A DNA stretch of 64,000 nucleotides from Anaerofustis stercorihominis DSM 17244. GTDB taxonomy: Bacteria > Bacillota > Clostridia > Eubacteriales > Anaerofustaceae. The notes under the pieces were generated by a model. It searched no databases and had not been told where the DNA came from. It saw only the letters and a program-made list of their open reading frames with translations. Position 1 is the first letter of the stretch; every line of letters starts with the position of its first letter. This document shows, piece after piece, positions 55,813 through 64,000 of the stretch. The stretch lies in NCBI RefSeq assembly GCF_000154825.1, contig NZ_DS560019.1, forward strand, positions 682,001 through 746,000. The letters run 5' to 3'. Made by a program: the position numbers and the translations under genes.

Positions 55813-55841
55813 TACATAAAAAGGAAAGTTTTCTCTATCAA
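55813..55841 (-). promoter_or_regulatory. Probable promoter of the phosphonate operon
   Basis: On the minus strand TTGATA (55841-55836) and TATGTA (55818-55813) with a 17-base spacer, about 40 bases before the ATPase start. The rest of the gap to 56082 holds a terminator for the next minus-strand gene and no reading frame. Confidence 0.5.
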
Positions 55842-56000
55842 ATTACTCTTAAGTTTTTGTAAATATTTTGTAAAGCAGTTTTATATCTTAATGGTATTTT
55901 TATTAATAATAATTTTAAAAATAAACAAGCTGGCTTATTAAATTAGGTTAAAATACTAAAATATATATTAACGTAAAATTTGAATATATATGGATTAAAT

Positions 56001-56036
56001 AAAAAAGAAGAGTACTATGCTCTTTCTTTTTTATCA
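56001..56036 (-). terminator. Terminator after XRE pentad-repeat gene
   Basis: AAAAAAGAAAGAG and CTCTTCTTTTTT arms on the minus strand with one bulged A, followed by ATTTAAT. Confidence 0.65.
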
Positions 56037-56082
56037 TTTAAATTATTAAATTATTTTATGTTTATACTGCTGAATAAATTTA

Positions 56083-56760
56083 TTAAAAATTCGGTGTGTT
56101 AGGTAATTTATTTAGTATTAAAGTTTTAATATTTTCTGTGTCCTGCATTATTGCTACCGGAGCATTTGCATATCCTCCTGCGGCTATCTTACTTGCCAAA
56201 GCCGCTCCTCCAATAGAATATATGCCCATAGCAAAACCTCCTATAGCGAATATCCCAAGTGCAAATCCGCCTATTGCCACTATACCTACGGATAACCCGC
56301 CGATACTCACTCCTGCTATACAAAGACCGCCCAATGCCGATAATAATCCGATTGCTATCGGTCCCAGAGAAATCAGACCTATTGATAATAATCCTATGGA
56401 TAGCAGTCCTTTTGCTATATTTCCAATAGCTATAATTCCTTTGGCTTTGTAGAAACCTCTTCCTATATTTATGTGTATCAGTGGTATATTTCCTATTTTT
56501 CTTTTACTTATATATTCGTAGTGAGTTTTAATGGGTATATAATTAATCTCTTTATTATTTATGTTTGTAATTCCTGCAAGCTCATCAAGACTTATATCAT
56601 AAAGTTTACTTATTAATACAAGTTTATCAAATTCCGGATAGCTGGAATTTGTTTCCCATTTAGATATTGTCTGTCTGGAAACACCGATTTCATTCGCAGC
56701 CGTTTCCTGTGATATACCTTTTTGCTTTCTTAGTGTATATAATTTATTTCCTAAATCCAT
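56083..56760 (-). CDS. XRE regulator with C-terminal hydrophobic pentad-repeat domain
   Basis: 225-aa protein. Residues 1-62 are a Cro/CI HTH (LRKQKGISQETAANEIGVSRQTISKWE). After a linker (about 63-105), residues 108-199 form tandem five-residue units of the type G-h-h-S/A-I (for example GLLSI GLLSI GLISL GPIAI, later GIVAI GGFAL GIFAI GGFAM). Such periodicity suggests a compact beta-helix or a membrane-seeking solenoid rather than classic helices. Similar HTH-plus-repeat proteins exist in Clostridia, but no function is known to me. It is a single gene ending in NTPNF. Confidence 0.8.
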   Translation of the reverse strand: MDLGNKLYTLRKQKGISQETAANEIGVSRQTISKWETNSSYPEFDKLVLISKLYDISLDELAGITNINNKEINYIPIKTHYEYISKRKIGNIPLIHINIGRGFYKAKGIIAIGNIAKGLLSIGLLSIGLISLGPIAIGLLSALGGLCIAGVSIGGLSVGIVAIGGFALGIFAIGGFAMGIYSIGGAALASKIAAGGYANAPVAIMQDTENIKTLILNKLPNTPNF

Positions 56761-56859
56761 ATTTAACCTCTTACTTTATATCGTTGATATAAATATACAC
56801 TAAAGTCATTAAAATAGCTATCAACCTTACTTTGAAATTTGTCAACCAAAGTTAACATT

Positions 56860-56896
56860 AATAAAAAAAGGACTATATATAGTCCTTTTTTTATTA
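56860..56896 (-). terminator. Terminator after the 134-aa membrane protein gene
   Basis: AAAAAAAGGACTATA and TATAGTCCTTTTTTT perfect palindrome. Confidence 0.87.
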
Positions 56897-56900
56897 ATTA

Positions 56901-57305
56901 TTATTGTTCTTGCATTTGTTTTTTATTCATAATTGCACCTGATATCATCAAACAAGGTGGTATAAGAGGTATTACGACATTTATAATATTCATTACAGAC
57001 CAATTTGTTGTTAAGAATACCAATACTACCATTATTGTTCCCAGTATATAAGGTGTCTTCCATGCTTCCGGTTTATTTCTTGTCATAAAAGCTACAGCCG
57101 CATTTATTGCATGAAGTATTAATAGGATATAGAAACCAACTAATCCAAGCAATCCTTCTTTTGCACTTATTCCTATGGATTGATATAATTCAGATGATGA
57201 TTCTTTTTGTAATATTACTACAAGTATCAAGCTGGCTAGTGCTAAAATTACATCAATTATTGCCGAGATTGTCAAATAGTTATATCCTTTTGATTTTTTA
57301 TTCAT
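56901..57305 (-). CDS. Small membrane protein, unknown (134 aa)
   Basis: Four predicted membrane helices (about residues 8-30, 43-66, 80-98 and 104-126) with short loops and a basic start (MNKKSKGYNYL). No motif recognised; it resembles the many small uncharacterised four-helix proteins of Clostridia. The start follows AAAGGAG, and a strong terminator follows the stop, so it is a stand-alone gene. Confidence 0.72.
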   Translation of the reverse strand: MNKKSKGYNYLTISAIIDVILALASLILVVILQKESSSELYQSIGISAKEGLLGLVGFYILLILHAINAAVAFMTRNKPEAWKTPYILGTIMVVLVFLTTNWSVMNIINVVIPLIPPCLMISGAIMNKKQMQEQ

Positions 57306-57482
57306 ATATTTCTCCTTTAATTTGTATATTTACTCAAATTATAGCATAATATTATTTGAATGTATATATTTTTATTTGGAAATAATAAACATATTATGAT
57401 TTGATAAGTATAAAAAATAAAAAAACTTTGTAAAATTATGTTAATTATTGTATTATATTGTAAGTAAAAGGTAGGTATTTAT

Positions 57483-58652
57483 ATGGTTAATTTATTGGCT
57501 AAAAAGTTTATAAAAAATTATAATGAAGTTGATAATGAAAATGTCAGGAGTGCATATGGTATACTTTGCAGTTTATTAGGCATTTTATTTAATGTGTTTT
57601 TATTTGGTATAAAATATTTTGCGGGGATATTAAGCGGTTCAATTGCTATTATGGCAGATGCTTTTAATAATTTATCCGATGCAGGCTCATCTCTTATTAC
57701 GTTGATCGGTTTTAAGTTTGCGGGAATGGAACCGGATAATGAACATCCTTTCGGACACGGCAGGATAGAGTATATTGCGGGATTTATCGTATCCGTTCTT
57801 ATTATATTAATGGGTGTGGAATTGTTTAAATCGTCTGTAATCAAGATTTTCAACCCTGAAGCAATCGATACTAGTTTGATTTCCATTGTTATCTTAATTA
57901 TATCAATCCTTGTTAAATTATATATGTCTTTATATAACTCAAATATAGGTAAAAAGATAAATTCATCTGCGATGAAGGCGACTGCTACTGATAGTAAGAG
58001 CGACTGTATAGCTACGACCGTTGTACTTATTTCTATGCTTATACTTAAACTTACCGGACTTAATATTGACGGATACAGCGGGGTTCTTGTTGCTTGTTTC
58101 ATTCTTTATGCAGGTTATGATGCGGCAAAAGAAACTTTAAGCCCGCTTTTGGGGCAGCTTCCCGATAATTCTCTCGTTCAAAACATTGAACAGATTGTAA
58201 TGAATTATGATGAAATAGTAGGTATTCATGATTTAGTAGTTCATGATTACGGTCCGGGAAGACTGATGATTTCTCTTCATGCGGAAGTCCCGGGAAGCGG
58301 GGATATATTTGTTCTTCATGATGCTATAGACAGAGCGGAAATGGAACTTAGCAAAAAACTTCACTGTGAAGCTGTTATACATTTGGATCCGATAGATACA
58401 GATGATGAAGAGACTATGAGAATGAAAGATTTGGTAAGTAAAAAAATAAAAGAAGAATTAGATGAAATAATCTCGATTCATGATTTTAGAATGGTAAAAG
58501 GACCAAGCCATACGAATGTGATTTTCGATGCGGTGATACCGCCTAAATATAAAATGAGTGAGAAAGAAGTTGAGGATAAAATAAAAGAACTGGTCAGCAG
58601 AAATTTTAAAAACCACTTTGCGGTAGTCAAAGTGGAAAGTACATATATATAA
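57483..58652 (+). CDS. Cation diffusion facilitator (CDF) family transporter
   Basis: 389-aa divalent metal/H+ antiporter. Six helices span residues 30-215 with the metal-binding acids in MADAFNNLSDAGSS (helix 2) and TATDSKSDCIAT (helix 5). The C-terminal cytoplasmic domain (about 220-300) is followed by an extra region of about 85 residues, giving two ferredoxin-like units (HDLVVHDYGPGRLMISLHAEVPG and HDFRMVKGPSHTNVIFDAVIP), larger than the usual 300 aa. Fe, Zn or Mn export is expected; the metal cannot be assigned. Confidence 0.92.
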   Translation: MVNLLAKKFIKNYNEVDNENVRSAYGILCSLLGILFNVFLFGIKYFAGILSGSIAIMADAFNNLSDAGSSLITLIGFKFAGMEPDNEHPFGHGRIEYIAGFIVSVLIILMGVELFKSSVIKIFNPEAIDTSLISIVILIISILVKLYMSLYNSNIGKKINSSAMKATATDSKSDCIATTVVLISMLILKLTGLNIDGYSGVLVACFILYAGYDAAKETLSPLLGQLPDNSLVQNIEQIVMNYDEIVGIHDLVVHDYGPGRLMISLHAEVPGSGDIFVLHDAIDRAEMELSKKLHCEAVIHLDPIDTDDEETMRMKDLVSKKIKEELDEIISIHDFRMVKGPSHTNVIFDAVIPPKYKMSEKEVEDKIKELVSRNFKNHFAVVKVESTYI

Positions 58653-58654
58653 AA

Positions 58655-58690
58655 TAAAACTTTGCTCAAAATGGGTAAAGTTTTTTTATT
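58655..58690 (+). terminator. Probable terminator after CDF gene
   Basis: AAAACTTT and AAAGTTTT arms with a G/C-containing loop, followed by a T-run. Confidence 0.6.
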
Positions 58691-58736
58691 AATAAAGAAT
58701 ATTAATGTGTTACAATGAAAAAAAGGAGATAATAAT

Positions 58737-59948
58737 ATGCCTAAATATAATTCACTTTCTAAAGATTTACAACAACGTATATTGGAAGACAGAAAAAAAC
58801 ATAAAGAAAATCCATATGCGTTTAGAGATGAAAATATAATAAGAAGAGACATGGAACATGATAAGGCAAATTTGTGGAGACCTGCCTTTGTAAGAGATGT
58901 AGAAAAGATCTTACATATTCCTTACTACAACAGATATTTTGATAAGACGCAGGTGTTTTCACTGTATAAAAATGACGATATATCACGAAGAGGTCTTCAT
59001 ATTCAGCTCGTATCGAGAATTGCAAGGAATATTGGAAGAGTTTTAAATTTAAATTTAGATTTGATTGAAGCCATTGCTCTCGGACATGACCTCGGTCATA
59101 CTCCTTTCGGGCATGCGGGAGAGGATTTCTTAAGTAAGTTATATTTTGAACATACAGGAAGGTATTTTAATCATAATGTTCACAGCGTAAGAGTACTTGA
59201 TAAAATAATTAAGAGAAATATGAGCCTTCAGGTTTTGGATGGTATACTTTGTCATAACGGGGAACTTGAGCAGAAAGAATATAGACCTATGTCCCTCGAT
59301 AACTTTGATGATTTTGATAAAAAAGCCGAAGCATGTTATATCGATAAAACGAATATAGGTCATTTGGTTCCTTCAACTTTGGAAGGCTGTGTAGTCAGAG
59401 TAAGTGATATAATAGCTTATCTTGGTAAAGACAGGCAGGATGCCGAAAGAATAAAAATGTTAAAAGGAACTGAAGTTTTCAGTGATGAGGGTATAGGCAG
59501 CAGCAACGCTGAAATCATAAATAATTTAAGCGTAAGCATAATGGAACATAGCTATGGAAAAGAGTATCTTCAAATGGATGAAGTTGCTTATAATGCTTTG
59601 AAACTGGGTAAAGTAGAAAATAATGAAATCATATATGGTACGGATAAAGTAAGGTCGGACTACAGCGAAAAAATCGAACCTATGATGAAAGAGATATATG
59701 AAAAACTACTTTATGATTTAGAAAAAAAAGATTCTTCTTCAATCATCTACAGACATCATATCAATTATGTAAACAGCAATAATTTTTATACCGCAAAAGA
59801 TTTTAAATATGAAGAAACGAAACCCAATGATATAGTTGTCGATTATATAGCCAGTATGACGGATGATTATTTTATAGATTTGCATGAATATCTTTTCCCG
59901 AACAGTAAATATAAAGTTCAGTATAAAGGATATTTTGAGCATAAATAA
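58737..59948 (+). CDS. dGTPase-type HD-domain triphosphohydrolase
   Basis: 403-aa HD-superfamily enzyme that removes triphosphate from dGTP or other dNTPs. The metal site is seen in RIARNIGRVLNLNLDLIEAIALGHDLGHTPFGHAGEDFL (HD motif) with an upstream RRGLHIQLVSRIARN. The DGILCHNGE and VVRVSDIIAYLGKDRQDA segments are conserved in the deoxyguanosinetriphosphate triphosphohydrolase-like family. It is AAGGAGA-led and alone. Some members act on other dNTPs, so the substrate remains open. Confidence 0.93.
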   Translation: MPKYNSLSKDLQQRILEDRKKHKENPYAFRDENIIRRDMEHDKANLWRPAFVRDVEKILHIPYYNRYFDKTQVFSLYKNDDISRRGLHIQLVSRIARNIGRVLNLNLDLIEAIALGHDLGHTPFGHAGEDFLSKLYFEHTGRYFNHNVHSVRVLDKIIKRNMSLQVLDGILCHNGELEQKEYRPMSLDNFDDFDKKAEACYIDKTNIGHLVPSTLEGCVVRVSDIIAYLGKDRQDAERIKMLKGTEVFSDEGIGSSNAEIINNLSVSIMEHSYGKEYLQMDEVAYNALKLGKVENNEIIYGTDKVRSDYSEKIEPMMKEIYEKLLYDLEKKDSSSIIYRHHINYVNSNNFYTAKDFKYEETKPNDIVVDYIASMTDDYFIDLHEYLFPNSKYKVQYKGYFEHK

Positions 59949-59965
59949 ATCAAGTGAATATAGTT

Positions 59966-59996
59966 CATTGACTAAAGTTCATTCATGTGATATTAT
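59966..59996 (+). promoter_or_regulatory. Promoter/operator of the TetR-methyltransferase pair
   Basis: TTGACT (59968-59973) and TATTAT (59991-59996) with a 17-base spacer. The spacer holds GTTCATTCAT; the 21-base block 59966-59986 recurs in inverted orientation at 60617-60637. Confidence 0.7.
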
Positions 59997-60016
59997 AAGG
60001 CTGAAAGGAAGTAAAA

Positions 60017-60583
60017 ATGCGTATTTCTAAAGCACCGGAAGAAAGAAAGCAGGAAATATTGGATACTGCTATGAGATTGTTTTCCACAAAAGGATATAAT
60101 GAAACGACCATGGCTGATATAGCAAAGGAAATGAATGTGGTAAAAGGTCTTTGTTACAGATATTTTGATTCAAAACAAAAATTATTTGAATCTGCTATGG
60201 ACGAGTATGTCAAACAGTGCAGTGAAGTTTTTATAAACCTGATAAAAGACCGCTCAAAACCTTTAAACAAAAGGCTGGATTTGCTTGGTTCATTAATGAT
60301 CGAAACCGAAGAAAATTCTGAATATAAAAGCTTTTTTCATAAAAAAGGAAATGAAGAATTCCATGAAAGACTTACCATAAAGATGTGTCGATATCTTTCT
60401 CCTTATTTTGAAGAAGAAATAAACAGATTATGTGAGCTGGGAGAATTGAATGTAAATAATCCTAAAATATTGGTCGATTTTATCATGTATGGTCAGGTGG
60501 GGCTTCTTTCCAAAACAGATGACAATATAGAAGAAGTTGTAAAAGAAATACGTAATTATATAGATATTTTACTGAAAGCTTAA
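60017..60583 (+). CDS. TetR-family transcriptional regulator
   Basis: 188-aa regulator with N-terminal HTH (EERKQEILDTAMRLFSTKGYNETTMADIAKEMNVVKGLCYRYFDSKQKLF, residues about 7-57) and a helical ligand domain. It is followed by a class I methyltransferase gene on the same strand; two mirror-image copies of a 21-base site flank the regulator gene, one in its promoter. This suggests self-control and control of the neighbour. Confidence 0.9.
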   Translation: MRISKAPEERKQEILDTAMRLFSTKGYNETTMADIAKEMNVVKGLCYRYFDSKQKLFESAMDEYVKQCSEVFINLIKDRSKPLNKRLDLLGSLMIETEENSEYKSFFHKKGNEEFHERLTIKMCRYLSPYFEEEINRLCELGELNVNNPKILVDFIMYGQVGLLSKTDDNIEEVVKEIRNYIDILLKA

Positions 60584-60606
60584 CCCCCGATATATATCGG
60601 GGTTAC
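60583..60606 (+). terminator. Hairpin after tetR-like gene
   Basis: CCCCGATA and TATCGGGG arms, weak T-tail (TTACATTTT). Confidence 0.65.
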
Positions 60607-60616
60607 ATTTTAAAAT

Positions 60617-60637
60617 ATGAATGAACAAAAGTCAATG
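60617..60637 (-). promoter_or_regulatory. Inverted second copy of the TetR site, promoter-like on the minus strand
   Basis: On the minus strand it reads CATTGACT-TTT-GTTCATTCAT, 18 of 21 bases the same as 59966-59986. Read that way TTGACT is 17 bases from TAAAAT (60616-60611), a plausible promoter facing the tetR gene. The block touches the methyltransferase ribosome binding site. Confidence 0.55.
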
Positions 60638-60647
60638 GAGGTTTATA

Positions 60648-61259
60648 ATGAATATCTACAAAGAAAAGTCAAGACACGCGTTTAATGATTATGCAGAAAG
60701 ATATGATGATACCAATTGCTGTAATCACGCAAAGAAATTATATAAAGATATCATAAAAGAAGTTGAGAATATAAGTTTTAATTCTATGTTAGATGTTGGC
60801 TGCGGTACAGGGGAAATTATAAATATTATAAAGAATAAAAATGACAAAGCCGAATATTATGGTTTAGATTTATCGGAGAATATGATAAAAGCAGCTGGAA
60901 ATAAGCTCGGTAATGAAGTCGATCTTATCGTATCGGACAGTGAAAATTTGCCTTATGAGAATAATAAATTTGATTTAATATTATGTAATGACTCCTTTCA
61001 TCATTACCCAAACCCTTTAAAAGTTCTCGGTGAAATGCATAGGGTGTTAAAAGACAGCGGATATTTGCTTATAGGAGAATGTTATCAACCGATTATTTCC
61101 AGGGAAATAATGAATGTATTTATGAAGTTCGGCAGAGACGGAGATGTAAAAATATACTCAAAAAAAGAGTTTATAAAAATGCTTAATGAAGTTGGATTTA
61201 AAGATATAGATTATAAGAAAGTAAATCATACAAGCTGTGTAATAAAAGCAAAAAAATAA
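60648..61259 (+). CDS. Class I SAM-dependent methyltransferase
   Basis: 203-aa enzyme with the Methyltransf_11 fold. SAM-binding motif I is FNSMLDVGCGTGEIINII (about residues 43-60), then YYGLDLSENMIKAA and NNKFDLILCNDSFHHYPNPLKVLGEMHRVLK. Acceptor unknown (quinone, polyketide or small molecule). I chose ATG 60648 behind GGAGG, although an earlier in-frame ATG exists. It lies beside a TetR regulator that may control it. Confidence 0.88.
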   Translation: MNIYKEKSRHAFNDYAERYDDTNCCNHAKKLYKDIIKEVENISFNSMLDVGCGTGEIINIIKNKNDKAEYYGLDLSENMIKAAGNKLGNEVDLIVSDSENLPYENNKFDLILCNDSFHHYPNPLKVLGEMHRVLKDSGYLLIGECYQPIISREIMNVFMKFGRDGDVKIYSKKEFIKMLNEVGFKDIDYKKVNHTSCVIKAKK

Positions 61260-61287
61260 GCTATTATCATTCCAATAATAGCTTAAG
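61257..61287. terminator. Bidirectional terminator between methyltransferase and ATPase genes
   Basis: TAAGCTATTAT (61257-61267) and ATAATAGCTTA (61275-61285), perfect 11-base arms that include both genes' ends. Confidence 0.85.
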
Positions 61288-62001
61288 CATATAATCTTTA
61301 TTTTCTATGAATGTCTTCATAAGCTGATAGCTGCTTGTTTCTTCGTAAGTTATTTTGCTGATATCATCATTATCAAAAGACAGTATTTCTGAACTTGGAA
61401 GAGCAAGCAAAATAGGGGATTGAGTTCCGATTATAAACTGAGCTCCTTCTTTTGCCAGTCTGTTGATGTGAATCAAAAGTGTAAATTGTCTTTCAACGGA
61501 TAATGCGGCTTCGGGTTCATCTAGTATATATAGTCCTTTTCCCCAAAATCTATACTCAACCAAAGATAAAAAACTTTCCCCGTGTGACTTTTGATGAAGA
61601 GAAGTTCCTCCGTAGCTATTTATCGCTCCATATTCATCAAGTTTACTGGCTACATTATAAAAACTTTCCGCTCTTAGGAAAAAACCGTCTTTGGACGGTC
61701 GTGTACCTTTTATAAGAGTTATATTTTCATTTAAATCTGAGTGTGTTTCTTTGATGGAAAACGCAAAGTTTTTGCTTCCTCCCTCAGGATTAAATCCGTA
61801 ATTGATTGCAATTGCTTCAAGTAAAGTTGATTTCCCGCTTCCGTTTTCTCCCGAGAAAAAAGTAACATTTTTATTAAATGTAAGTTCTTTGGTATTTTTT
61901 ATAGATTGTATTTCTTTTACATATGAGCTTTCTTTTATGTCATCAAACTTTATTTTTACTCCTCTTATAAACAAATCATTCATCATTTTATTTCTTATCA
62001 T
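61267..62001 (-). CDS. AAA ATPase of the COG3910 type
   Basis: 244-aa ABC-like ATPase without membrane parts. Walker [11 protein letters not shown] is near residue 50, SHGESFLSL serves as signature region, Walker B is [13 protein letters not shown] and the sensor/switch is [13 protein letters not shown]. Such predicted ATPases occur widely with no assigned role. The start at 62001 lies 14 bases inside the end of the uridine phosphorylase gene, with no good RBS, so it depends on translation of that gene; an alternative ATG is at 61986 (M6). Confidence 0.85.
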   Translation of the reverse strand: MIRNKMMNDLFIRGVKIKFDDIKESSYVKEIQSIKNTKELTFNKNVTFFSGENGSGKSTLLEAIAINYGFNPEGGSKNFAFSIKETHSDLNENITLIKGTRPSKDGFFLRAESFYNVASKLDEYGAINSYGGTSLHQKSHGESFLSLVEYRFWGKGLYILDEPEAALSVERQFTLLIHINRLAKEGAQFIIGTQSPILLALPSSEILSFDNDDISKITYEETSSYQLMKTFIENKDYMLKLLLE

Positions 62002-62764
62002 TTTTAATGAGTTCTTTTATCGCTTCTATAGCAACTTTGATTACTTCGTCGGTATCGTGAACTTGGATATTTTCCAGTCCTGCTTTTTCTCTTTCCTGAT
62101 TTGCTATTGCAAGAAAGCATGCGCCGCATCTTACTTTAAGATAGCTTGCTACTATAAATAATGCAGCTCCTTCCATTTCACTTGCTTTACATCCCAGTTT
62201 GCACCAAGCTTCCCATTTGGATAATAATTCATCTTTATTTGGGAGAGTCTCCGGTCTGTGCTGTCCGTAAAATGCGTCCTTACTTTGAACCACACCTATA
62301 TGGTTTCTCATACCCAGTTTATCTGCTGCATTCTTTAAGGCAGTCATTATTTCAAAATCGGCAACCGCAGGATATTCTATAGGTGCATATTCTTTGCTCG
62401 TTCCTTCAAATCTAATTGCAGAACTTGCAATGACCATATCTCCCCCTATTACATTTAAATCCATACCTCCGCACGTACCTACTCTTATGAACGTATCGGC
62501 TCCGCATGCAACTAATTCTTCCATTGCTATTGCCGCAGACGGTCCGCCGATTCCCGTAGAAGTGACGGATACCTTTTCTCCGTTAATAAAACCTGTGTAA
62601 GTGACGAATTCTCTCGAATCGGCTATCAGCTTAGGATCGTCAAAATATTTTGCTATTTCTTTACATCTCTTTGGATCTCCGGGAAGAAGGACATACTTAC
62701 CGACTTCTCCTTTTCCCACTCCTATATGATATTGTTTTCCGCTTCCTTCAGCATAATCTATCAT
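61988..62764 (-). CDS. udp: Uridine phosphorylase (nucleoside phosphorylase family)
   Basis: 258-aa NP-I family enzyme that splits uridine to uracil and ribose-1-phosphate. Motifs: [18 protein letters not shown] at residues 24-41, [27 protein letters not shown], and the substrate-specifying [12 protein letters not shown] near residue 195. The Lys/Gln/Arg pattern of [12 protein letters not shown] fits uridine rather than purine phosphorylases. It is followed in operon by the COG3910-type ATPase and preceded by a LOG-family gene. Confidence 0.92.
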   Translation of the reverse strand: MIDYAEGSGKQYHIGVGKGEVGKYVLLPGDPKRCKEIAKYFDDPKLIADSREFVTYTGFINGEKVSVTSTGIGGPSAAIAMEELVACGADTFIRVGTCGGMDLNVIGGDMVIASSAIRFEGTSKEYAPIEYPAVADFEIMTALKNAADKLGMRNHIGVVQSKDAFYGQHRPETLPNKDELLSKWEAWCKLGCKASEMEGAALFIVASYLKVRCGACFLAIANQEREKAGLENIQVHDTDEVIKVAIEAIKELIKNDKK

Positions 62765-62774
62765 TATAATTCTC

Positions 62775-63314
62775 CTATTTATTATTTTCTATGTAATCGA
62801 ATGTTTCTTTGATATTATCCGTTATACAAAATAAATCAAATATTTTTTCTCCCATCATTCCCTTATTTAAAAGCATTTTCATGAATGATATAATTTCGTT
62901 AAAAAATCCGTCTGTATTAAAAAGTACTATAGGTTTATTTAACACATTTTTACTTGCTAAAACAAGTATTTCAAAGAATTCATCCAATGTACCTATTCCT
63001 CCCGGAAGGATTATAAATCCATCGGATATTTCTTCCATATAGTGTTTTCTCTCACTCATATTCTTCTTTGAAATCAAGTCCGTACATTCTTTATAAACAT
63101 AACTTTCCATATCGGAGTCATCTAAAATAACGCCAATGATTTTTTTATTATTGTTATGAACTTCTTTTGCTAATTGACCTAGAAGTCCGTTTTTCCCTCC
63201 GCCGTAAACCAGCGTATGATTTCTTATGCAAAGTTCTTTTGCTATATTTGTTGATAAGTTTAATAACTTCTCATCTTGATTTTTGCTGTATGAACCGTAA
63301 ATACATATATTCAT
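62775..63314 (-). CDS. LOG-family protein (cytokinin riboside monophosphate hydrolase-like)
   Basis: 179-aa member of the LONELY GUY/TIGR00730 family, nucleoside-monophosphate phosphoribohydrolases. The signature [12 protein letters not shown] is at about residue 104 and [18 protein letters not shown] at 36-53; SERKHYM has the conserved Arg. It releases a base and ribose-5-phosphate from AMP-like substrates. With uridine phosphorylase 10 bases away it suggests a small nucleotide-salvage unit. Confidence 0.92.
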   Translation of the reverse strand: MNICIYGSYSKNQDEKLLNLSTNIAKELCIRNHTLVYGGGKNGLLGQLAKEVHNNNKKIIGVILDDSDMESYVYKECTDLISKKNMSERKHYMEEISDGFIILPGGIGTLDEFFEILVLASKNVLNKPIVLFNTDGFFNEIISFMKMLLNKGMMGEKIFDLFCITDNIKETFDYIENNK

Positions 63315-63480
63315 TTTATATCACCTGCTGTTTTTTATTATATTATAACATATATTTATTTTTATGTTGAAAGTCATATTACTTAAATATTTTATTGTTA
63401 TATTTTTAGTTATTAAAAAATAATACTTATAAGTTATGTTATTATATATAAAATGTGATATTGAGAAACGGAGAGAAAAT

Positions 63481-64000
63481 ATGAAGGGAAAAGTTATATG
63501 TAATATAGAGGATTTATTTATTCCTATATATGAAAGTTTAAAGTTACTCATAGGATGTGAGGTAGTATTTATTTATAATAATAATAAACATACTTTATCC
63601 TTGGTCGGAGATGATAACGGGAGTACAAGGGAAATATGTGATTTTTATTTGGATGATAAAAAATTTAATTCACTTGAAGAGTTGAAAAAGTATGGTATTA
63701 TCGACGGGGAGTATTTACTTGATATTAAAGAAAAAATCGAAGTTGTTTCAATAGATGATGAACCTGCTGTAGGTTATATCCCATATACTGAATTTATTGT
63801 CGGGAATGATAAATTAAAGGATAAAAACAAAAAATATAAGAAAAAATATGATAATCGTAAACCTATATTTATTTCTAAAGCTTCGCTTTTTATAAACTCT
63901 GTTAAAGATTTATTTTTAGCTCTTTTAGTTATTATTATAACAATATTAATATTTATGACTATCGTTGGAGTAATAAACTTAAATAAAACCGGACTTGGCT
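63481..64000 (+). CDS. Membrane protein, unknown (partial, C-terminus outside window)
   Basis: Open from ATG 63481 (AACGGAGAG as RBS) to the window end, at least 173 residues. A soluble N-terminal region (MKGKVICNIEDLFIPIYESL..., about 1-130), a basic linker (KLKDKNKKYKKKYDNRKP) and a first membrane helix DLFLALLVIIITILIFMTIV are seen. It was absent from the supplied list of predicted frames. Not recognised. It is divergent from the LOG-family gene. Confidence 0.7.
   Translation, partial: MKGKVICNIEDLFIPIYESLKLLIGCEVVFIYNNNKHTLSLVGDDNGSTREICDFYLDDKKFNSLEELKKYGIIDGEYLLDIKEKIEVVSIDDEPAVGYIPYTEFIVGNDKLKDKNKKYKKKYDNRKPIFISKASLFINSVKDLFLALLVIIITILIFMTIVGVINLNKTGLG

Noticed and set aside
57518-58102. 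194-aa minus-strand frame inside the CDF gene
   Set aside because: Antisense to conserved metal-binding motifs; no RBS. A shadow frame.
1-64000. CRISPR array, tRNA or rRNA genes, insertion sequences, prophage
   Set aside because: No spaced direct repeats, cloverleaf signatures or transposase/phage genes were recognised.

Overview
The window looks like chromosomal DNA from a low-GC, anaerobic Firmicute of the Clostridia type. The base composition is strongly AT-rich, most genes have AGGAGG-like ribosome binding sites, and many ends carry compact hairpin terminators. The gene set includes SpoVT, a superoxide reductase, LuxS, an EFR1-type ferredoxin protein and several Bce/XRE/MerR-type regulators. 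I cannot name the species. No tRNA, rRNA, CRISPR array, insertion sequence or prophage was seen.

Left part (1-13.4 kb): a PcrA/UvrD helicase (cut by the window edge) follows an OmpR/EnvZ-type two-component pair on the minus strand. Next come a tiny zinc-ribbon gene, a methionine pair (MetA with the acetyl-CoA-type Glu111, and O-acetylhomoserine sulfhydrylase), a desulfoferrodoxin and a lipoprotein. A complete Bce-type peptide-antibiotic sensing and detoxification module follows: response regulator, intramembrane-sensing kinase, a small lipoprotein, ABC ATPase and BceB-type permease. A textbook BceR-like operator lies in front of the lipoprotein-ABC operon.

Housekeeping block (13.6-20.2 kb, plus strand): plsX, acpP, rnc, smc and ftsY link fatty-acid/phospholipid synthesis, RNA processing, chromosome condensation and protein targeting. 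It is followed by a transaldolase, an AraC regulator with a broken DMT transporter gene, spoVT, a TetR regulator, a flavin-binding protein, luxS, a MerR regulator, a TrmO-like gene and dcd.

Replication origin (about 31.5-34.7 kb): secA, a 550-bp AT-rich region with several near-consensus DnaA boxes, dnaA, two tandem abutting DnaA boxes, then dnaN. The usual partners rpmH, recF and gyrBA are not beside it, and secA and the plsX-ftsY block run toward the origin.

Right part (34.7-64 kb): accessory and stress genes in small modules. These are an MMPL exporter with an LxxG-heptad secreted protein and a divergent TetR regulator sharing three identical-type operators; two small ABC exporters, one led by an XRE-AbrB fusion regulator; MarR/TauE/DUF2148; an EFR1 ferredoxin and a FAD-Rieske oxidoreductase; a ThrE-type split exporter; and a five-gene 2-aminoethylphosphonate uptake and degradation operon (ABC transporter, PhnW, PhnX). 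Beyond these lie an XRE protein with a glycine pentad-repeat tail, a CDF metal transporter, a dGTPase-type HD protein, a TetR/methyltransferase pair with mirror-image promoter copies, a COG3910-like ATPase, uridine phosphorylase, a LOG-family protein and a partial membrane protein at the edge.

I found no clear large unknown system. The best leads are the lipoprotein inside the Bce regulon, the XRE pentad-repeat protein, a GC-rich 33-nt structured element at 49075-49107, and the atypical origin neighbourhood.
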